NCBI GenBank assembly: GCA_016794365.1
Contig: JAEUKB010000028.1
Coordinates: forward strand, 62,001 to 126,000
Source: Myxococcales bacterium
GTDB lineage: Bacteria; Myxococcota_A; Polyangia; Palsa-1104; JAEUJZ01
Length of the DNA: 64,000 bases
Direction: 5' to 3'
Shown: positions 8,678 through 17,892 of the stretch, one piece after another
How the letters are laid out: each line of letters begins with the position of its first letter
Position numbering within the stretch: the stretch's first letter is position 1
Translations under genes and position numbers: made by a program
Notes under the pieces: generated by a model
The model's input: the letters and a program-made list of their open reading frames with translations, nothing else
Database searches by the model: none
What the model was told of the DNA's origin: nothing

Positions 8678-9439
8678 TCAGTGTGGTCGCACCGCATGCA
8701 CGGCGGCTGGCATCAAGCACCCTTCGCGCCGCGTGAGCAGACCACTTCGCAGCTTGATGAGCGCCCGCGCCCGCAGAAGCGAAGTCGGCTCCGACCGCAC
8801 CGGCTCGCAGCGCTCGTCCCGAATCAGCTCGGCCCGCAGCACCCGCGCCAGCTTGTCGGCCAGGCTCGCGTCCGACATCGACAGAAGCAGTCGCAGCGGC
8901 AGCTCGGCCTTCAGCGCCTGACAGCGAATCAGCAGCTGCGGCCACAGCTCCCCTGCGTCCGACTCCACCAGCGACTCCAGCTCCTCACAGATCAGAAAAC
9001 CGAGCCCGAGCCGCTCCGGCTCTCGACTGCACAGCAAGCGATCGGCGACTCGCAGCTCGGCCACCGCGATGTCGAGCCGCTGAAGATCACTTGGCACCGT
9101 TAGCACCCCAGCGCGGAGCCCGGCATAGACCGACAGCCGCTCCACGCAGCGCGCTGCCGCATGCTGACTGGCACAGATAAGCAGCACCTTGTGTCCGCTG
9201 TGCGCGTGATGCGCGGCGGCCAGCTCACAGATGCTGCGCTTGCCTTGTCCCGCTGTGCCCAGCAGCACCAGATCCGGCAGCGATCGCCCGAGGCCAGCCA
9301 GCAGCCCGCTGCGCACCGCCCGTTCTTGCAAAGGAAACAGCTCCAAGAGGCCGGACAACCGAGCCGCTGAAACCAGGCTCGGCACCACATCAAAAGCGAC
9401 CAGGTCGTGAACGCTCAGACTCCGGGGCTGACAGGCCAT
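8678..9439 (-). CDS. Stand-alone, divergent Hel308/Ski2-like helicase N-terminal (RecA1) domain
   Basis: The 253-aa protein reads like the first motor domain of a superfamily-2 helicase and then stops. LLELFPLQERAVRSGLL matches the Q-motif region of Hel308-type helicases (ELYPPQ-AV--GLL). GTAGQGKRS is a Walker A loop in which the Thr is replaced by Arg-Ser. KVLLICASQHAAARCVERL is motif Ia-like, and LICEELESL takes the place of DEAH. The second RecA domain and the winged-helix part are absent, and no continuation was found in another frame downstream. An AAGGAG site precedes the ATG. It may be a regulatory ATP-binding protein or a remnant; helicase activity is doubtful. Confidence 0.55.
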   Translation of the reverse strand: MACQPRSLSVHDLVAFDVVPSLVSAARLSGLLELFPLQERAVRSGLLAGLGRSLPDLVLLGTAGQGKRSICELAAAHHAHSGHKVLLICASQHAAARCVERLSVYAGLRAGVLTVPSDLQRLDIAVAELRVADRLLCSREPERLGLGFLICEELESLVESDAGELWPQLLIRCQALKAELPLRLLLSMSDASLADKLARVLRAELIRDERCEPVRSEPTSLLRARALIKLRSGLLTRREGCLMPAAVHAVRPH

Positions 9440-9613
9440 GCCAAACTTGCTCCTTCGCGATTTGACCCGGCCAGTTTAAAGAAATTTGACTTACAAAAAC
9501 AACATCATTTTGAGAGCTAGACTTCCACATTTTCCCGATCTCTGCGGCGGCCCGTCGGACCACCGGAGCGTCAAATCGTTGCCAGCCCGTCCAACCTGCG
9601 GTATGGGGCGCTG
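9440..9613. promoter_or_regulatory. Divergent intergenic region with AT-rich core
   Basis: The 174 bp separate two divergent genes, so promoters in both directions are expected. Bases 9476-9530 are conspicuously AT-rich for this genome and contain TTGACT at 9486-9491, a good -35 candidate for the glycosyltransferase gene. No convincing -10 hexamer lies at the ideal distance, so the element is only tentative. Confidence 0.3.
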
Positions 9614-10825
9614 ATGCCTGGTTCCGACGACTCGCGATCTCCGCTGCGTGTGCTGCATGTCGTGCCGTCGTTTTATCCAGCGCTGGGCTATGGCGGACCG
9701 ATTCACGCGCTGTACGAGCTGTGTCTGGCCCAAGTGGCGGCAGGCCGATCGGTGCGCGTGCTCACCAGCGATGCGAACGGACCGACCCGGCTGCGCGAGC
9801 TGTCAGGACGCTGGGTCTACGAGCTGGGTGTGCCGACGTTTTACGCGCCGGTGCGCTTCGGGGAAGATCTCGCGCCTGCGCTGATCTCACGGCTGTCCGA
9901 CGAGCTACCCGCCTGCGATCTGGTTCATGTCTCGGGCCTGTGGAGCATCACCAGCCTGCTCGGACTGTCTCGCGCGACGCTGGCAGGAAAACCGACGGTG
10001 CTGACGCCGCACGGATCGCTCATGCCCTGGGCGCTCGCCGCCGGATCGGGCCGACGCAAAAAGCTCGCGCTGCTGCTCGCGCTGCGTCCACTCTTGGCAA
10101 AGCTGGGCGGCTGGCATGTCTCGTCCCACGAAGAGGAAGCGGGCCTGCGACAGCTCATGGCGCAAGGTCACTTGCCCACGCACACGCCGATCGTGCGGAT
10201 CGAAAATGGCCTGCGTCCGCAGTCGATCGCAAAGCGGACCACGCCTTCTGCAAGTCACGCCACGCAGCCCCGCCTGGTGGTGCTCGGGCGCATTCATCCC
10301 ATCAAGCGGATCGAGCTGGCCCTGTCGGCACTTGCCGCGCTGCGCAGCCAGCTTCCGGACGCTCGGCTCACCATTGCTGGGCCAGTGCCACCCTCTGAAG
10401 AAGCGTATCTTGCGACGCTCCACACCCAGATCGCCCAGCTCGGCTTGTCCGGCGCGATCGACTTTCCGGGTCTGCTCGGGCCCGAGGAAAAAACGCAGCT
10501 TCTGTCCGGTGCCACCGCGCTGTGGCTGACCTCGCACATGGAAAGCTTTGGCATCGTGGTGCTGGAAGCGCTGGCAGCCGGAACGCCCGTCGTCGCGGTC
10601 GAGCCAACGCCCTGGCAAGTGCTCAGCGAACATCACCTGGGTCACTTTGTGCCCGCGTCCCCGCCCGCGATCGCAGCCGCCACAGCCGCGCTGTGTCAGC
10701 TATCCCTGCCCGAGCGATCCGATCTGGCGCAGCGCTGTCAGCAGTTTGTCGCCGCCCACTACACCTGGCCGGTGCTCGAAGCCAAGCTGTTTGCGTTTTA
10801 TCAAGCCGTCCGTGGTCGCAAGTAG
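9614..10825 (+). CDS. Glycosyltransferase family 4 (GT-B)
   Basis: This 403-aa enzyme has the GT4 layout. An N-terminal acceptor domain opens with VLHVVPSFYPALGYGGP (glycine loop). LTPHGSLMPWAL lies mid-protein. The C-terminal nucleotide-sugar domain has LVVLGRIHPIKRIELAL and the E-x7-E signature in ESFGIVVLEALAAGTPVVA. GT4 enzymes transfer sugars from activated donors with retention, typically during polysaccharide or lipopolysaccharide synthesis at the cytoplasmic membrane face. No other polysaccharide genes are adjacent, so donor and acceptor are unknown. Confidence 0.88.
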   Translation: MPGSDDSRSPLRVLHVVPSFYPALGYGGPIHALYELCLAQVAAGRSVRVLTSDANGPTRLRELSGRWVYELGVPTFYAPVRFGEDLAPALISRLSDELPACDLVHVSGLWSITSLLGLSRATLAGKPTVLTPHGSLMPWALAAGSGRRKKLALLLALRPLLAKLGGWHVSSHEEEAGLRQLMAQGHLPTHTPIVRIENGLRPQSIAKRTTPSASHATQPRLVVLGRIHPIKRIELALSALAALRSQLPDARLTIAGPVPPSEEAYLATLHTQIAQLGLSGAIDFPGLLGPEEKTQLLSGATALWLTSHMESFGIVVLEALAAGTPVVAVEPTPWQVLSEHHLGHFVPASPPAIAAATAALCQLSLPERSDLAQRCQQFVAAHYTWPVLEAKLFAFYQAVRGRK

Positions 10826-10908
10826 GCGCAGTCGCACAGCTCTGTCCGCCCGTCCCTGCGAGCGGACAGCTTGACGAAGCCCGGCCTTTATCGGCAAAGT
10901 CACTCTTT

Positions 10909-11256
10909 ATGAAGATGACCAAGCTCTCTCTCTCGGCACTGATTGCACTTCCCCTTGTCGCCCTGGCTGGCTGTCACAGCTACAAGGAAACCGGCATCAA
11001 CTTCATTCGGCAGAACAACGCCGATCTGAAGGGCTGTTTCCAGGAAGCCGCCGCGCGCAACCCGAACCTTAAGGGTCAGATGGAGCTGGCCTTCGAGATC
11101 GACCCGACCGGCAAGGTGAACCGCTTCAACCTCACCAAGGACGAGTACAAAGACCCGATCCTCGCCGACTGCGTCAAGATCAAGGCGACGGCGTGGACCT
11201 TCCCCGCCCCGACGAGCGGCAAGAACGAAGTCTTCACCTACGGCTTCACGCAGTAG
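10909..11256 (+). CDS. Lipoprotein with AgmX/PglI-type C-terminal domain
   Basis: The frame is open far upstream, but the gene starts at ATG 10909 (MKMTKLSLSALIALPLVALAGC), which gives a lipoprotein signal with lipobox LAGC. The mature 95 residues match the AgmX/PglI C-terminal domain pattern: INFIRQNNADLKGCFQEA, then GQMELAFEIDPTGKV, then DCVKIKATAWTFPAPTSG. This TonB-C-like domain is typical of Myxococcota proteins, some linked to gliding motility. Its molecular role is not settled. It is probably periplasmic and lipid-anchored. The upstream extension overlaps the glycosyltransferase gene in another frame and is rejected. Confidence 0.78.
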   Translation: MKMTKLSLSALIALPLVALAGCHSYKETGINFIRQNNADLKGCFQEAAARNPNLKGQMELAFEIDPTGKVNRFNLTKDEYKDPILADCVKIKATAWTFPAPTSGKNEVFTYGFTQ

Positions 11257-11319
11257 TCGCAGCCTTCGTCAGCGACCGATAGAACTGTCTCCGGGGGGAG
11301 AAATGATCGCAAGCAGGCC

Positions 11320-11610
11320 ATGGCCGAAGAACAGATCGCCAATCCCCCGTCTGATGAGCGCGAGCTAGGCTTTGATCAAGTCCTAGAGCGGCTCCACAAG
11401 ATCGTCACGCGCATCGAGCAGGGCAACCTGCCGCTAGAGCAAGCGCTGTCGCTGTTTGAAGACGGCGTGCGCCTGTCCCGACGCGGTAGCAGCATCCTCG
11501 ACGCCACCGAGCAGCGCATCGAGCTTCTGGTTCGCAGCGAAGACGGCAGCGAGACTCGCCGACCTCTGCCCGCACCGGGGAGCACGTCTGCCCCCGGCGA
11601 CACACCGTAG
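11320..11610 (+). CDS. xseB: Exodeoxyribonuclease VII small subunit
   Basis: XseB is the small helical subunit that assembles on XseA to form exonuclease VII, which degrades single-stranded DNA to oligonucleotides. The 96-aa product contains the typical hallmark FDQVLERLHKIVTRIEQGNLPLEQALSLFEDGVRL (positions about 18-52) and a second helix with ATEQRIELL. The Pro/Ser/Gly tail is longer than usual. xseA is not in the window, so the two subunits are encoded apart or the larger gene lies elsewhere. No strong Shine-Dalgarno site lies just before the ATG; a G-rich one is about 20 nt upstream. Confidence 0.88.
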   Translation: MAEEQIANPPSDERELGFDQVLERLHKIVTRIEQGNLPLEQALSLFEDGVRLSRRGSSILDATEQRIELLVRSEDGSETRRPLPAPGSTSAPGDTP

Positions 11611-11744
11611 CGCACCTTTTGACATCGGGTGCCCACCTGATCTCGGCACTCGCAGCTCTCTCGAAACATCCCGCGCAGCACACAGATCAAGGACTTGCTC
11701 CATCACGGCGCTAGAACGCCGATGGTCGAGTTGATACACTGCGC

Positions 11745-13814
11745 ATGATGTCGGCCAACCCACTTCCCAAGTCTGCGCCTGTTTTTCCGCCAGAGGCTGT
11801 TCCGACGGGACGTCCTTCGGTGGCCCATGACCGCCCGAGCGTCAACATGTACTCGATGTCGCCTCCGGGTCCAGGCGGCGGTGGTGGAATGGGTGGTGGC
11901 GGCGGTGCGCCCGGTGGTGCGGGCGGCGCGGTCGGAGCCCCTCCCGGCGGCAAGTACGCCATCTTGCGGGTCATCAGCGGCAACGATCAGGGCAAGACCT
12001 TCGAGCTAAAGCACACCACGACGACCATCGGACGCGGCGCGGACCAGATGATCATCGTCGCCGACATCGCAGTGTCGCGGAAGCACCTGCAGCTTCACAT
12101 GTCGGGCAACGGCTATCGCATGCAGGACATGGGCTCGCCAAACGGCACCATGGTAAACGGCAAGCGTCAGCCCGAAGGGCAGCTCGTCGATAACGATCAG
12201 ATTGAGATCGGCAACACGACGATGCGGTTTGAGCACTCACCGTCGCGTGCGCAGCAAGAAGCACCGCCGCAGCCGATGATGCAGCAGCAGCCCATGATGC
12301 AGCAGCCCATGATGCAGCAGCCCATGATGCAGCAGCCCATGATGCAGCAGCCCATGATGCCCCAGCCGATGGCGTCGTACGCAGGGCAGCCGCAGATGGG
12401 AGGCTATCCGCCGCAGTCGGGCTATCCGCAGGGTGGCTTTATGCCGCAGCAGATGCCGCCCCAGCTCTCGCCGCCGACCTCTGCGGTGGCGTCGCCGCCG
12501 ATGATGACTGGCATGCCGCAAGCGATGCCGTCTCAGTCGATGTCGATAGGTGGAGAAGGCGCAGCCGGTGGTCCGCTCGCGTTCCTCTGTGACAGCCGCA
12601 AGCGCACCGTCTACCTGGGAGCCCTCGGTGGCGCGCTGCTCGTCGGTCTGATTGGCCTTGGTCTTACCTCTGCGCTGCGCTCCTCGGGCGGCGGCAAGGC
12701 GCTTGACCAAGTGCTGGAACTGTACGTCAACGGCACCAAGAACTTCACCGCCGGTCACTACGACGAAGCCAAGAAGGCGTTCCAGTCGGCGATGGAAAAG
12801 GCCCCCGATTCGGCGGTGCTCAAGCGCTACATCGATCTCTGCGACGCGGAAGCCAAGATGGCGGCGGCGCTCGATGCGGCCAAGCGCGCGCTCGACAAGC
12901 GCAGCTATGCCGAAGCCCTCAAAGAGTTCGAGAAAGTGCCCAAGGACTCGACGCTGTATGAAGACGCGCAGCAGCAAGCGCGGCTCGCCCGGCGGGAAGC
13001 CATCAAGGCGCTGGTGTCGGAAGCGAACTCGCTCGCCAAGAGCAGCTCCAGCGAAGCGATGGATCGCGTCCGTCAAGGACTGGAGATTGACCCCGAGAGC
13101 AGCGAGCTTCTGGAGCTGAAGGCACGCCTGAGCGGAGCCAAGACCGAAGAGCCAGTCGCCACCGCCGAACCGGACAAGCCAGAGCGCGTCGAAAAGCCAG
13201 AGCGCGTCGAAAAGCCAGAGCGTGTCGAAAAGCCGGTCGTGCGAAACGATCCGCCCAAGAAGGTCGAATCGGCTCCGGCAGCGGGCGGCGATCTCGACAC
13301 CAACAAGCAGGCAGCGGCGGCTTACAAGAACAAGGACTTTGCGGGCGCGATCTCTGCGCTTCAGGCCAGCAAGAACCCGAAGGCAGCGGCGACCATCAAG
13401 GACATCCAAGAGGTCAAGGCCCAGACCGAGCGTGCCGCCAAGGCGGAAGCTTCAGCCCCCAAAGACGCGCTCGCGGCGTACCAAGCGGCGTCGGCTGCCG
13501 ACAAGCGAGTCGGTGGCGGTCTGTCGGGCTTCTTGAGCGGCAAGGTGTCGGCCATGGCAGCCAAGGCTGGTGGAGGTGGTGCCACAGCCGCCAAGCCGCC
13601 CGCAGCCGGTGGTGATCCCGCCAAGGATGCCCAGGCCGACCAGCTCCTTGCCCAAGCCAAGAGCATGGTGGCCAAGAACCCGGCCCAAGCGCGCGCCAAC
13701 TGCCGCAAGGTCATGCAGATGTTCGGCAACAGCCCGAGCCATCCCAAGGTCAAGGCCGCCTTTACGCTGCTCCAATCGATCAAGGGCGGCAAAGACGACG
13801 ACGACGACTTCTAG
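11745..13814 (+). CDS. FHA-domain membrane protein with PMMQQ repeats and TPR-like periplasmic region
   Basis: The 689-aa protein has five parts. A Gly-rich leader (residues 40-70) is followed by an FHA domain (about 70-160), which binds phosphothreonine and is identified by TTTIGRGADQ, VSRKHLQL and DMGSPNGTMVNGK. Then come a Met/Gln/Pro linker with a PMMQQ tandem repeat, one membrane helix (VYLGALGGALLVGLIGLGL, about 287-305), and a long helical region with TPR-like units plus three ERVEKP repeats. It ends in an Asp run. The FHA part should face the cytoplasm and could read out Ser/Thr kinases such as that at 53254-54885; this link is an inference. Two adjacent ATGs open the gene. Confidence 0.82.
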   Translation: MMSANPLPKSAPVFPPEAVPTGRPSVAHDRPSVNMYSMSPPGPGGGGGMGGGGGAPGGAGGAVGAPPGGKYAILRVISGNDQGKTFELKHTTTTIGRGADQMIIVADIAVSRKHLQLHMSGNGYRMQDMGSPNGTMVNGKRQPEGQLVDNDQIEIGNTTMRFEHSPSRAQQEAPPQPMMQQQPMMQQPMMQQPMMQQPMMQQPMMPQPMASYAGQPQMGGYPPQSGYPQGGFMPQQMPPQLSPPTSAVASPPMMTGMPQAMPSQSMSIGGEGAAGGPLAFLCDSRKRTVYLGALGGALLVGLIGLGLTSALRSSGGGKALDQVLELYVNGTKNFTAGHYDEAKKAFQSAMEKAPDSAVLKRYIDLCDAEAKMAAALDAAKRALDKRSYAEALKEFEKVPKDSTLYEDAQQQARLARREAIKALVSEANSLAKSSSSEAMDRVRQGLEIDPESSELLELKARLSGAKTEEPVATAEPDKPERVEKPERVEKPERVEKPVVRNDPPKKVESAPAAGGDLDTNKQAAAAYKNKDFAGAISALQASKNPKAAATIKDIQEVKAQTERAAKAEASAPKDALAAYQAASAADKRVGGGLSGFLSGKVSAMAAKAGGGGATAAKPPAAGGDPAKDAQADQLLAQAKSMVAKNPAQARANCRKVMQMFGNSPSHPKVKAAFTLLQSIKGGKDDDDDF
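12283..12366 (+). repeat. 15-bp tandem repeat encoding PMMQQ units
   Basis: Five to six nearly perfect copies of a 15-bp unit (cagcccatgatgcag) lie inside the FHA-protein gene and encode PMMQQ. The unit length keeps frame, so copy number can vary without breaking the protein. Such arrays often differ between strains. Confidence 0.9.
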
Positions 13815-13909
13815 CCGATCCGCCGCGAAGAGCGGCCTGCCAGAAATCACACCCAGCCACGCGATTTTCTGTCGCTACGTCCATCGCCCGATGTAAGGTT
13901 CCCCGGTCC

Positions 13910-13932
13910 GAAGTCTCCCCGACGGTGACTTC
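13910..13932 (+). promoter_or_regulatory. Small leader hairpin just before the permease ribosome-binding site
   Basis: GAAGTC (13910-13915) and GACTTC (13927-13932) form a 6-bp stem with an 11-nt loop. It ends about 9 nt before the strong AGAGGAGGA site that serves the GTG start at 13951. It could modulate translation of the permease-queA-tgt operon. It does not match the preQ1 riboswitch patterns I know, and its role is unproven. Confidence 0.3.
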
Positions 13933-13950
13933 ACGGCAAGAGGAGGACCC

Positions 13951-15381
13951 GTGGCGACCCCGCTGTTTCGCACCAAGTCGATAAGTCAAGTCATGGCCGA
14001 GTCCGAGAGTTCGGCAAGTCGCCTCAAGCGCTCGCTGTCTGCCTTCGACCTGACGATGATCGGCATCGGAGCCATCATCGGCGCAGGCATCTTCGCACTC
14101 ACCGGCAACGCCGCAGCCACCAAGGCCGGGCCCGCCGTCGTTCTGTCCTTCGTCCTCTCTGGAATCGGCTGTGCCTTCGCCGGTCTGTGTTACGCCGAGA
14201 TGGCCGCGATGATTCCCGTGGCCGGTAGCGCCTACACCTATGCCTACGCGACGCTCGGTGAGCTGTTTGCCTGGATCATCGGCTGGGCGCTGGTGCTGGA
14301 ATACGCCGTCGGTGCCATCACCGTTGCCATTTCCTGGTCGGGCTACTTCGTCCGCTTCCTCGAAAAGGGCTTTCACATCCAGCTCCCGTTCGAGTGGGTA
14401 AACGGCTACATGGTCACGCAGACCGACGCCGCCGGAGTCGTCCACCACGGCATCTTCAACGTCCCGGCGGTCGTCCTGGTCGGGCTCATCACCGTACTGC
14501 TCATCGTCGGCGTCAAAGAGAGCGTGCGAGCGACCTCCGCGATTGTGTTTGTGAAGATCTTCGCGGTGCTCTTGTTTCTGGGCATCGGCGTGCAGCACAT
14601 CGACACCGCCAACTGGTCGCCGTTTATGCCGTTTGGTCCCTGGGGCATCGTCCAAGGTGCCGGAACCATCTTCTTTGCTTACATCGGCTTCGACGCCGTC
14701 ACCACCATGTCCGAGGAAGCCAAGAACGCCCAGCGCGACCTGCCGATTGGCATCATCGCCTCGCTCATCGCCTGTACCGTGCTGTACATCGGCGTGGCGG
14801 CGGTGCTGACCGGCATGGTGCCGTACCTTCAGCTCAAAGACCCCGCGCCGGTCACGCTGGCGCTGTCGCGAGCGGGCGTCTCCTGGGGCGTGATGCTGGT
14901 GTCGGTCGGTGCGCTCGCCGGACTGGGCAGCGTGGTGATGGTGATGATGATGGGTCAGCCGCGTGTCTTCTTCGCGATGAGCCGTGACGGCCTGCTCCCG
15001 GCGGCCATCAGCCAGGTTCATCCCAAGTATCAGACGCCGTATCGCTCGACGCTGCTCACCGGACTGGTGGTGGCCGCTTGTGCATCGACGCTCAGCACCG
15101 AGATTGCAGGCAACCTGACATCAATGGGTACGCTGTTTGCCTTCGTGCTGGTGTGCCTGGGCGTGCTGGTCCTGCGTCGAAGCGAACCCGACCGTCCCCG
15201 CCCGTTCCGCGCGCCGCTTGTGCCGGTGGTTCCGGTGCTCGGCATGCTGACCTGCCTGGGCATGATGGCGGGACTCGACGGTGCCACCTGGATCAACTTC
15301 TTTGTCTGGCTGGCGATTGGCCTGGTCATCTACTTCAGCTACGGCAAGCGCCACTCTGTCCTGTCACGCAAGCCATCCTGA
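13951..15381 (+). CDS. APC-superfamily amino-acid permease (cationic amino-acid transporter type)
   Basis: The 476-aa membrane protein has about 12-13 hydrophobic helices and the APC signatures: LSAFDLTMIGIGAIIGAGIF in helix 1 (backbone-binding GIGAIIGAGIF), and FFAYIGFDAVTTMSEEAKN in helix 6. This is the pattern of the YfnA/CAT-like group. It would import an amino acid with cation or as an exchanger. The start is GTG with a perfect AGAGGAGGA site. queA starts 3 nt after its stop, so permease, queA and tgt form one operon. A link between the transported compound and queuosine synthesis is possible but unproven. Confidence 0.88.
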   Translation: MATPLFRTKSISQVMAESESSASRLKRSLSAFDLTMIGIGAIIGAGIFALTGNAAATKAGPAVVLSFVLSGIGCAFAGLCYAEMAAMIPVAGSAYTYAYATLGELFAWIIGWALVLEYAVGAITVAISWSGYFVRFLEKGFHIQLPFEWVNGYMVTQTDAAGVVHHGIFNVPAVVLVGLITVLLIVGVKESVRATSAIVFVKIFAVLLFLGIGVQHIDTANWSPFMPFGPWGIVQGAGTIFFAYIGFDAVTTMSEEAKNAQRDLPIGIIASLIACTVLYIGVAAVLTGMVPYLQLKDPAPVTLALSRAGVSWGVMLVSVGALAGLGSVVMVMMMGQPRVFFAMSRDGLLPAAISQVHPKYQTPYRSTLLTGLVVAACASTLSTEIAGNLTSMGTLFAFVLVCLGVLVLRRSEPDRPRPFRAPLVPVVPVLGMLTCLGMMAGLDGATWINFFVWLAIGLVIYFSYGKRHSVLSRKPS

Positions 15382-15384
15382 CCC

Positions 15385-16524
15385 ATGTCTGCCCTGTCCG
15401 CCGCTGACTTCGACTTCGAGCTTCCCGACGAGCTGATTGCCCAGACCCCCGCCGCCAAGCGGGATGCGTCTCGGCTGCTGCTGGTCGGGCAAGACGCCGT
15501 CCAACACCACACCTTCACCGATCTCCCTGAGCTTCTCGAGCGCTACGTCGGTAAACAGCCGCTCCTCATCGTCAATGACAGCAAGGTGCTGCTCGCCCGG
15601 CTCTATACCCGCAAGCTGGCCCCGGATGGCACGCTCGGCGGTCGCGTGGAGCTGCTCCTACTAGAGCCACAGTCGGCCCACAGCGCCGATGCGACACGCT
15701 GGCGGGTGATGTACCGAACCAGCAAGCCGCTGCGCCCTTCCGCCGTGCTGCAAGTGCTCGACCGCCAAGGAGAGCCGCTTCCCGGTAAGACCCTGACGGT
15801 GTGCAGCATCGAAGGCGAAGGCCGCGCCGTCCTCGACTTCCCGACCGCTGTCCCGCTGAGCACGCTGCTTGACCAAGCGGGTGAGCTGCCGCTGCCGCCC
15901 TACATCGTCAAGCAGCGCCAGCACAGCGGCCTGCCCGCCCAGCCCGATGACGCAGAGCGCTACCAGACCGTCTACGCCAAGGTGCTGGGATCGGTCGCAG
16001 CGCCCACTGCCGGACTGCACTTTACCGATGCCCTGCTTTCCGCCCTTGCGCAGCGCGGCATCGAGCGCCACAGCGTCACGCTTCACGTTGGCCCCGGCAC
16101 CTTCCTGCCGCTGCGCGATGACGATCCCACCAAGCACGTCATGCACGCCGAGCGCTTCCACGTCCCGCCCGAGACTGCCGACGCCATCGCCCGCGCTCGG
16201 GCACAGGGTCGCAAGGTCGTGGCCGTCGGAACCACCGTGGTCCGCACCTTGGAATCGGCAACGCCAGAAGGCCAGACCGTTCCCACAGCAGGCTTTGGCG
16301 AGAGCCGCTTGTTTATCTATCCGCAGCCGCCATCGGGACGCTATCCCTTCCGCGTCGTCGATGCGCTGATCACCAACTTCCACCTGCCGCGCTCCACGCT
16401 GCTGATGCTGGTGTCCGCCTTCGCCGGTCGTGAGCGCATCTTGGCGGCCTATGCGCAGGCCATCTTGGCCCGCTATCGCTTCTACAGCTACGGCGACGCC
16501 ATGCTCCTGCCTACCCGGATGTGA
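15385..16524 (+). CDS. queA: tRNA preQ1(34) S-adenosylmethionine ribosyltransferase-isomerase
   Basis: QueA transfers and isomerises the ribosyl part of SAM onto preQ1 at tRNA position 34, giving epoxyqueuosine. The 379-aa protein shows the family blocks ELIAQTPAAKRDASRLL, VNDSKVLLARL, ELPLPPYI, ERYQTVYAKVLGSVAAPTAG and LHVGPGTFLPLR, followed by LITNFHLPRSTLLMLVSAFAG. Length and order are normal. It sits between the permease (3 nt gap) and tgt (3 nt gap). The epoxyqueuosine reductase gene is not in the window. Confidence 0.96.
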   Translation: MSALSAADFDFELPDELIAQTPAAKRDASRLLLVGQDAVQHHTFTDLPELLERYVGKQPLLIVNDSKVLLARLYTRKLAPDGTLGGRVELLLLEPQSAHSADATRWRVMYRTSKPLRPSAVLQVLDRQGEPLPGKTLTVCSIEGEGRAVLDFPTAVPLSTLLDQAGELPLPPYIVKQRQHSGLPAQPDDAERYQTVYAKVLGSVAAPTAGLHFTDALLSALAQRGIERHSVTLHVGPGTFLPLRDDDPTKHVMHAERFHVPPETADAIARARAQGRKVVAVGTTVVRTLESATPEGQTVPTAGFGESRLFIYPQPPSGRYPFRVVDALITNFHLPRSTLLMLVSAFAGRERILAAYAQAILARYRFYSYGDAMLLPTRM

Positions 16525-17739
<1,215 letters not shown>

Positions 17740-17764
17740 CCAAGCCCCACCGCCCGCCGGGCGC

Positions 17765-17892
17765 TTAGAACGCCTAACGAAACCGTCATGAGGAACCCTG
17801 ATTGCAAAGAGGAGGACCGGAGCGTACGCAAGTACGTGAGGACCGACGATGCAGCAAACGGGGTCCGCAATAGGTTTCGTTAGGCGTTCTTA
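17765..17892. repeat. 128-bp inverted-repeat element with a GNRA-capped inner hairpin
   Basis: The arms 17765-17784 and 17873-17892 are inverted copies, identical over 18 bp. Inside, CGTAC-GCAA-GTACG (17843-17856) forms a hairpin capped by a GNRA tetraloop. Flanking segments GGACC/GGACC and GAGGAACCC/GGGGTCC show further partial symmetry. It fills nearly the whole space between tgt and the RloB-like gene, and the stop codon of the RloB-like gene lies within the right arm. It could be a dispersed palindromic or miniature mobile element, a structured RNA, or a bidirectional terminator. Confidence 0.7.

Noticed and set aside
10522..10908. Upstream extension of the AgmX-domain lipoprotein
   Set aside because: It would overlap the glycosyltransferase gene in another frame; the lipoprotein signal starts at 10909.
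12237..13409. Antisense 390-codon frame with His-rich repeats
   Set aside because: It is the reverse strand of the FHA-protein repeats; no start signal and no family match.
13910..13932. preQ1 riboswitch before the permease-queA-tgt operon
   Set aside because: Only a simple hairpin is present; the A-rich pseudoknot tail of known preQ1 riboswitches is absent.
13780..15021. Antisense 413-codon frame across the permease gene
   Set aside because: His/Asp/Arg-rich composition typical of the reverse complement of a GC-rich membrane-protein gene.
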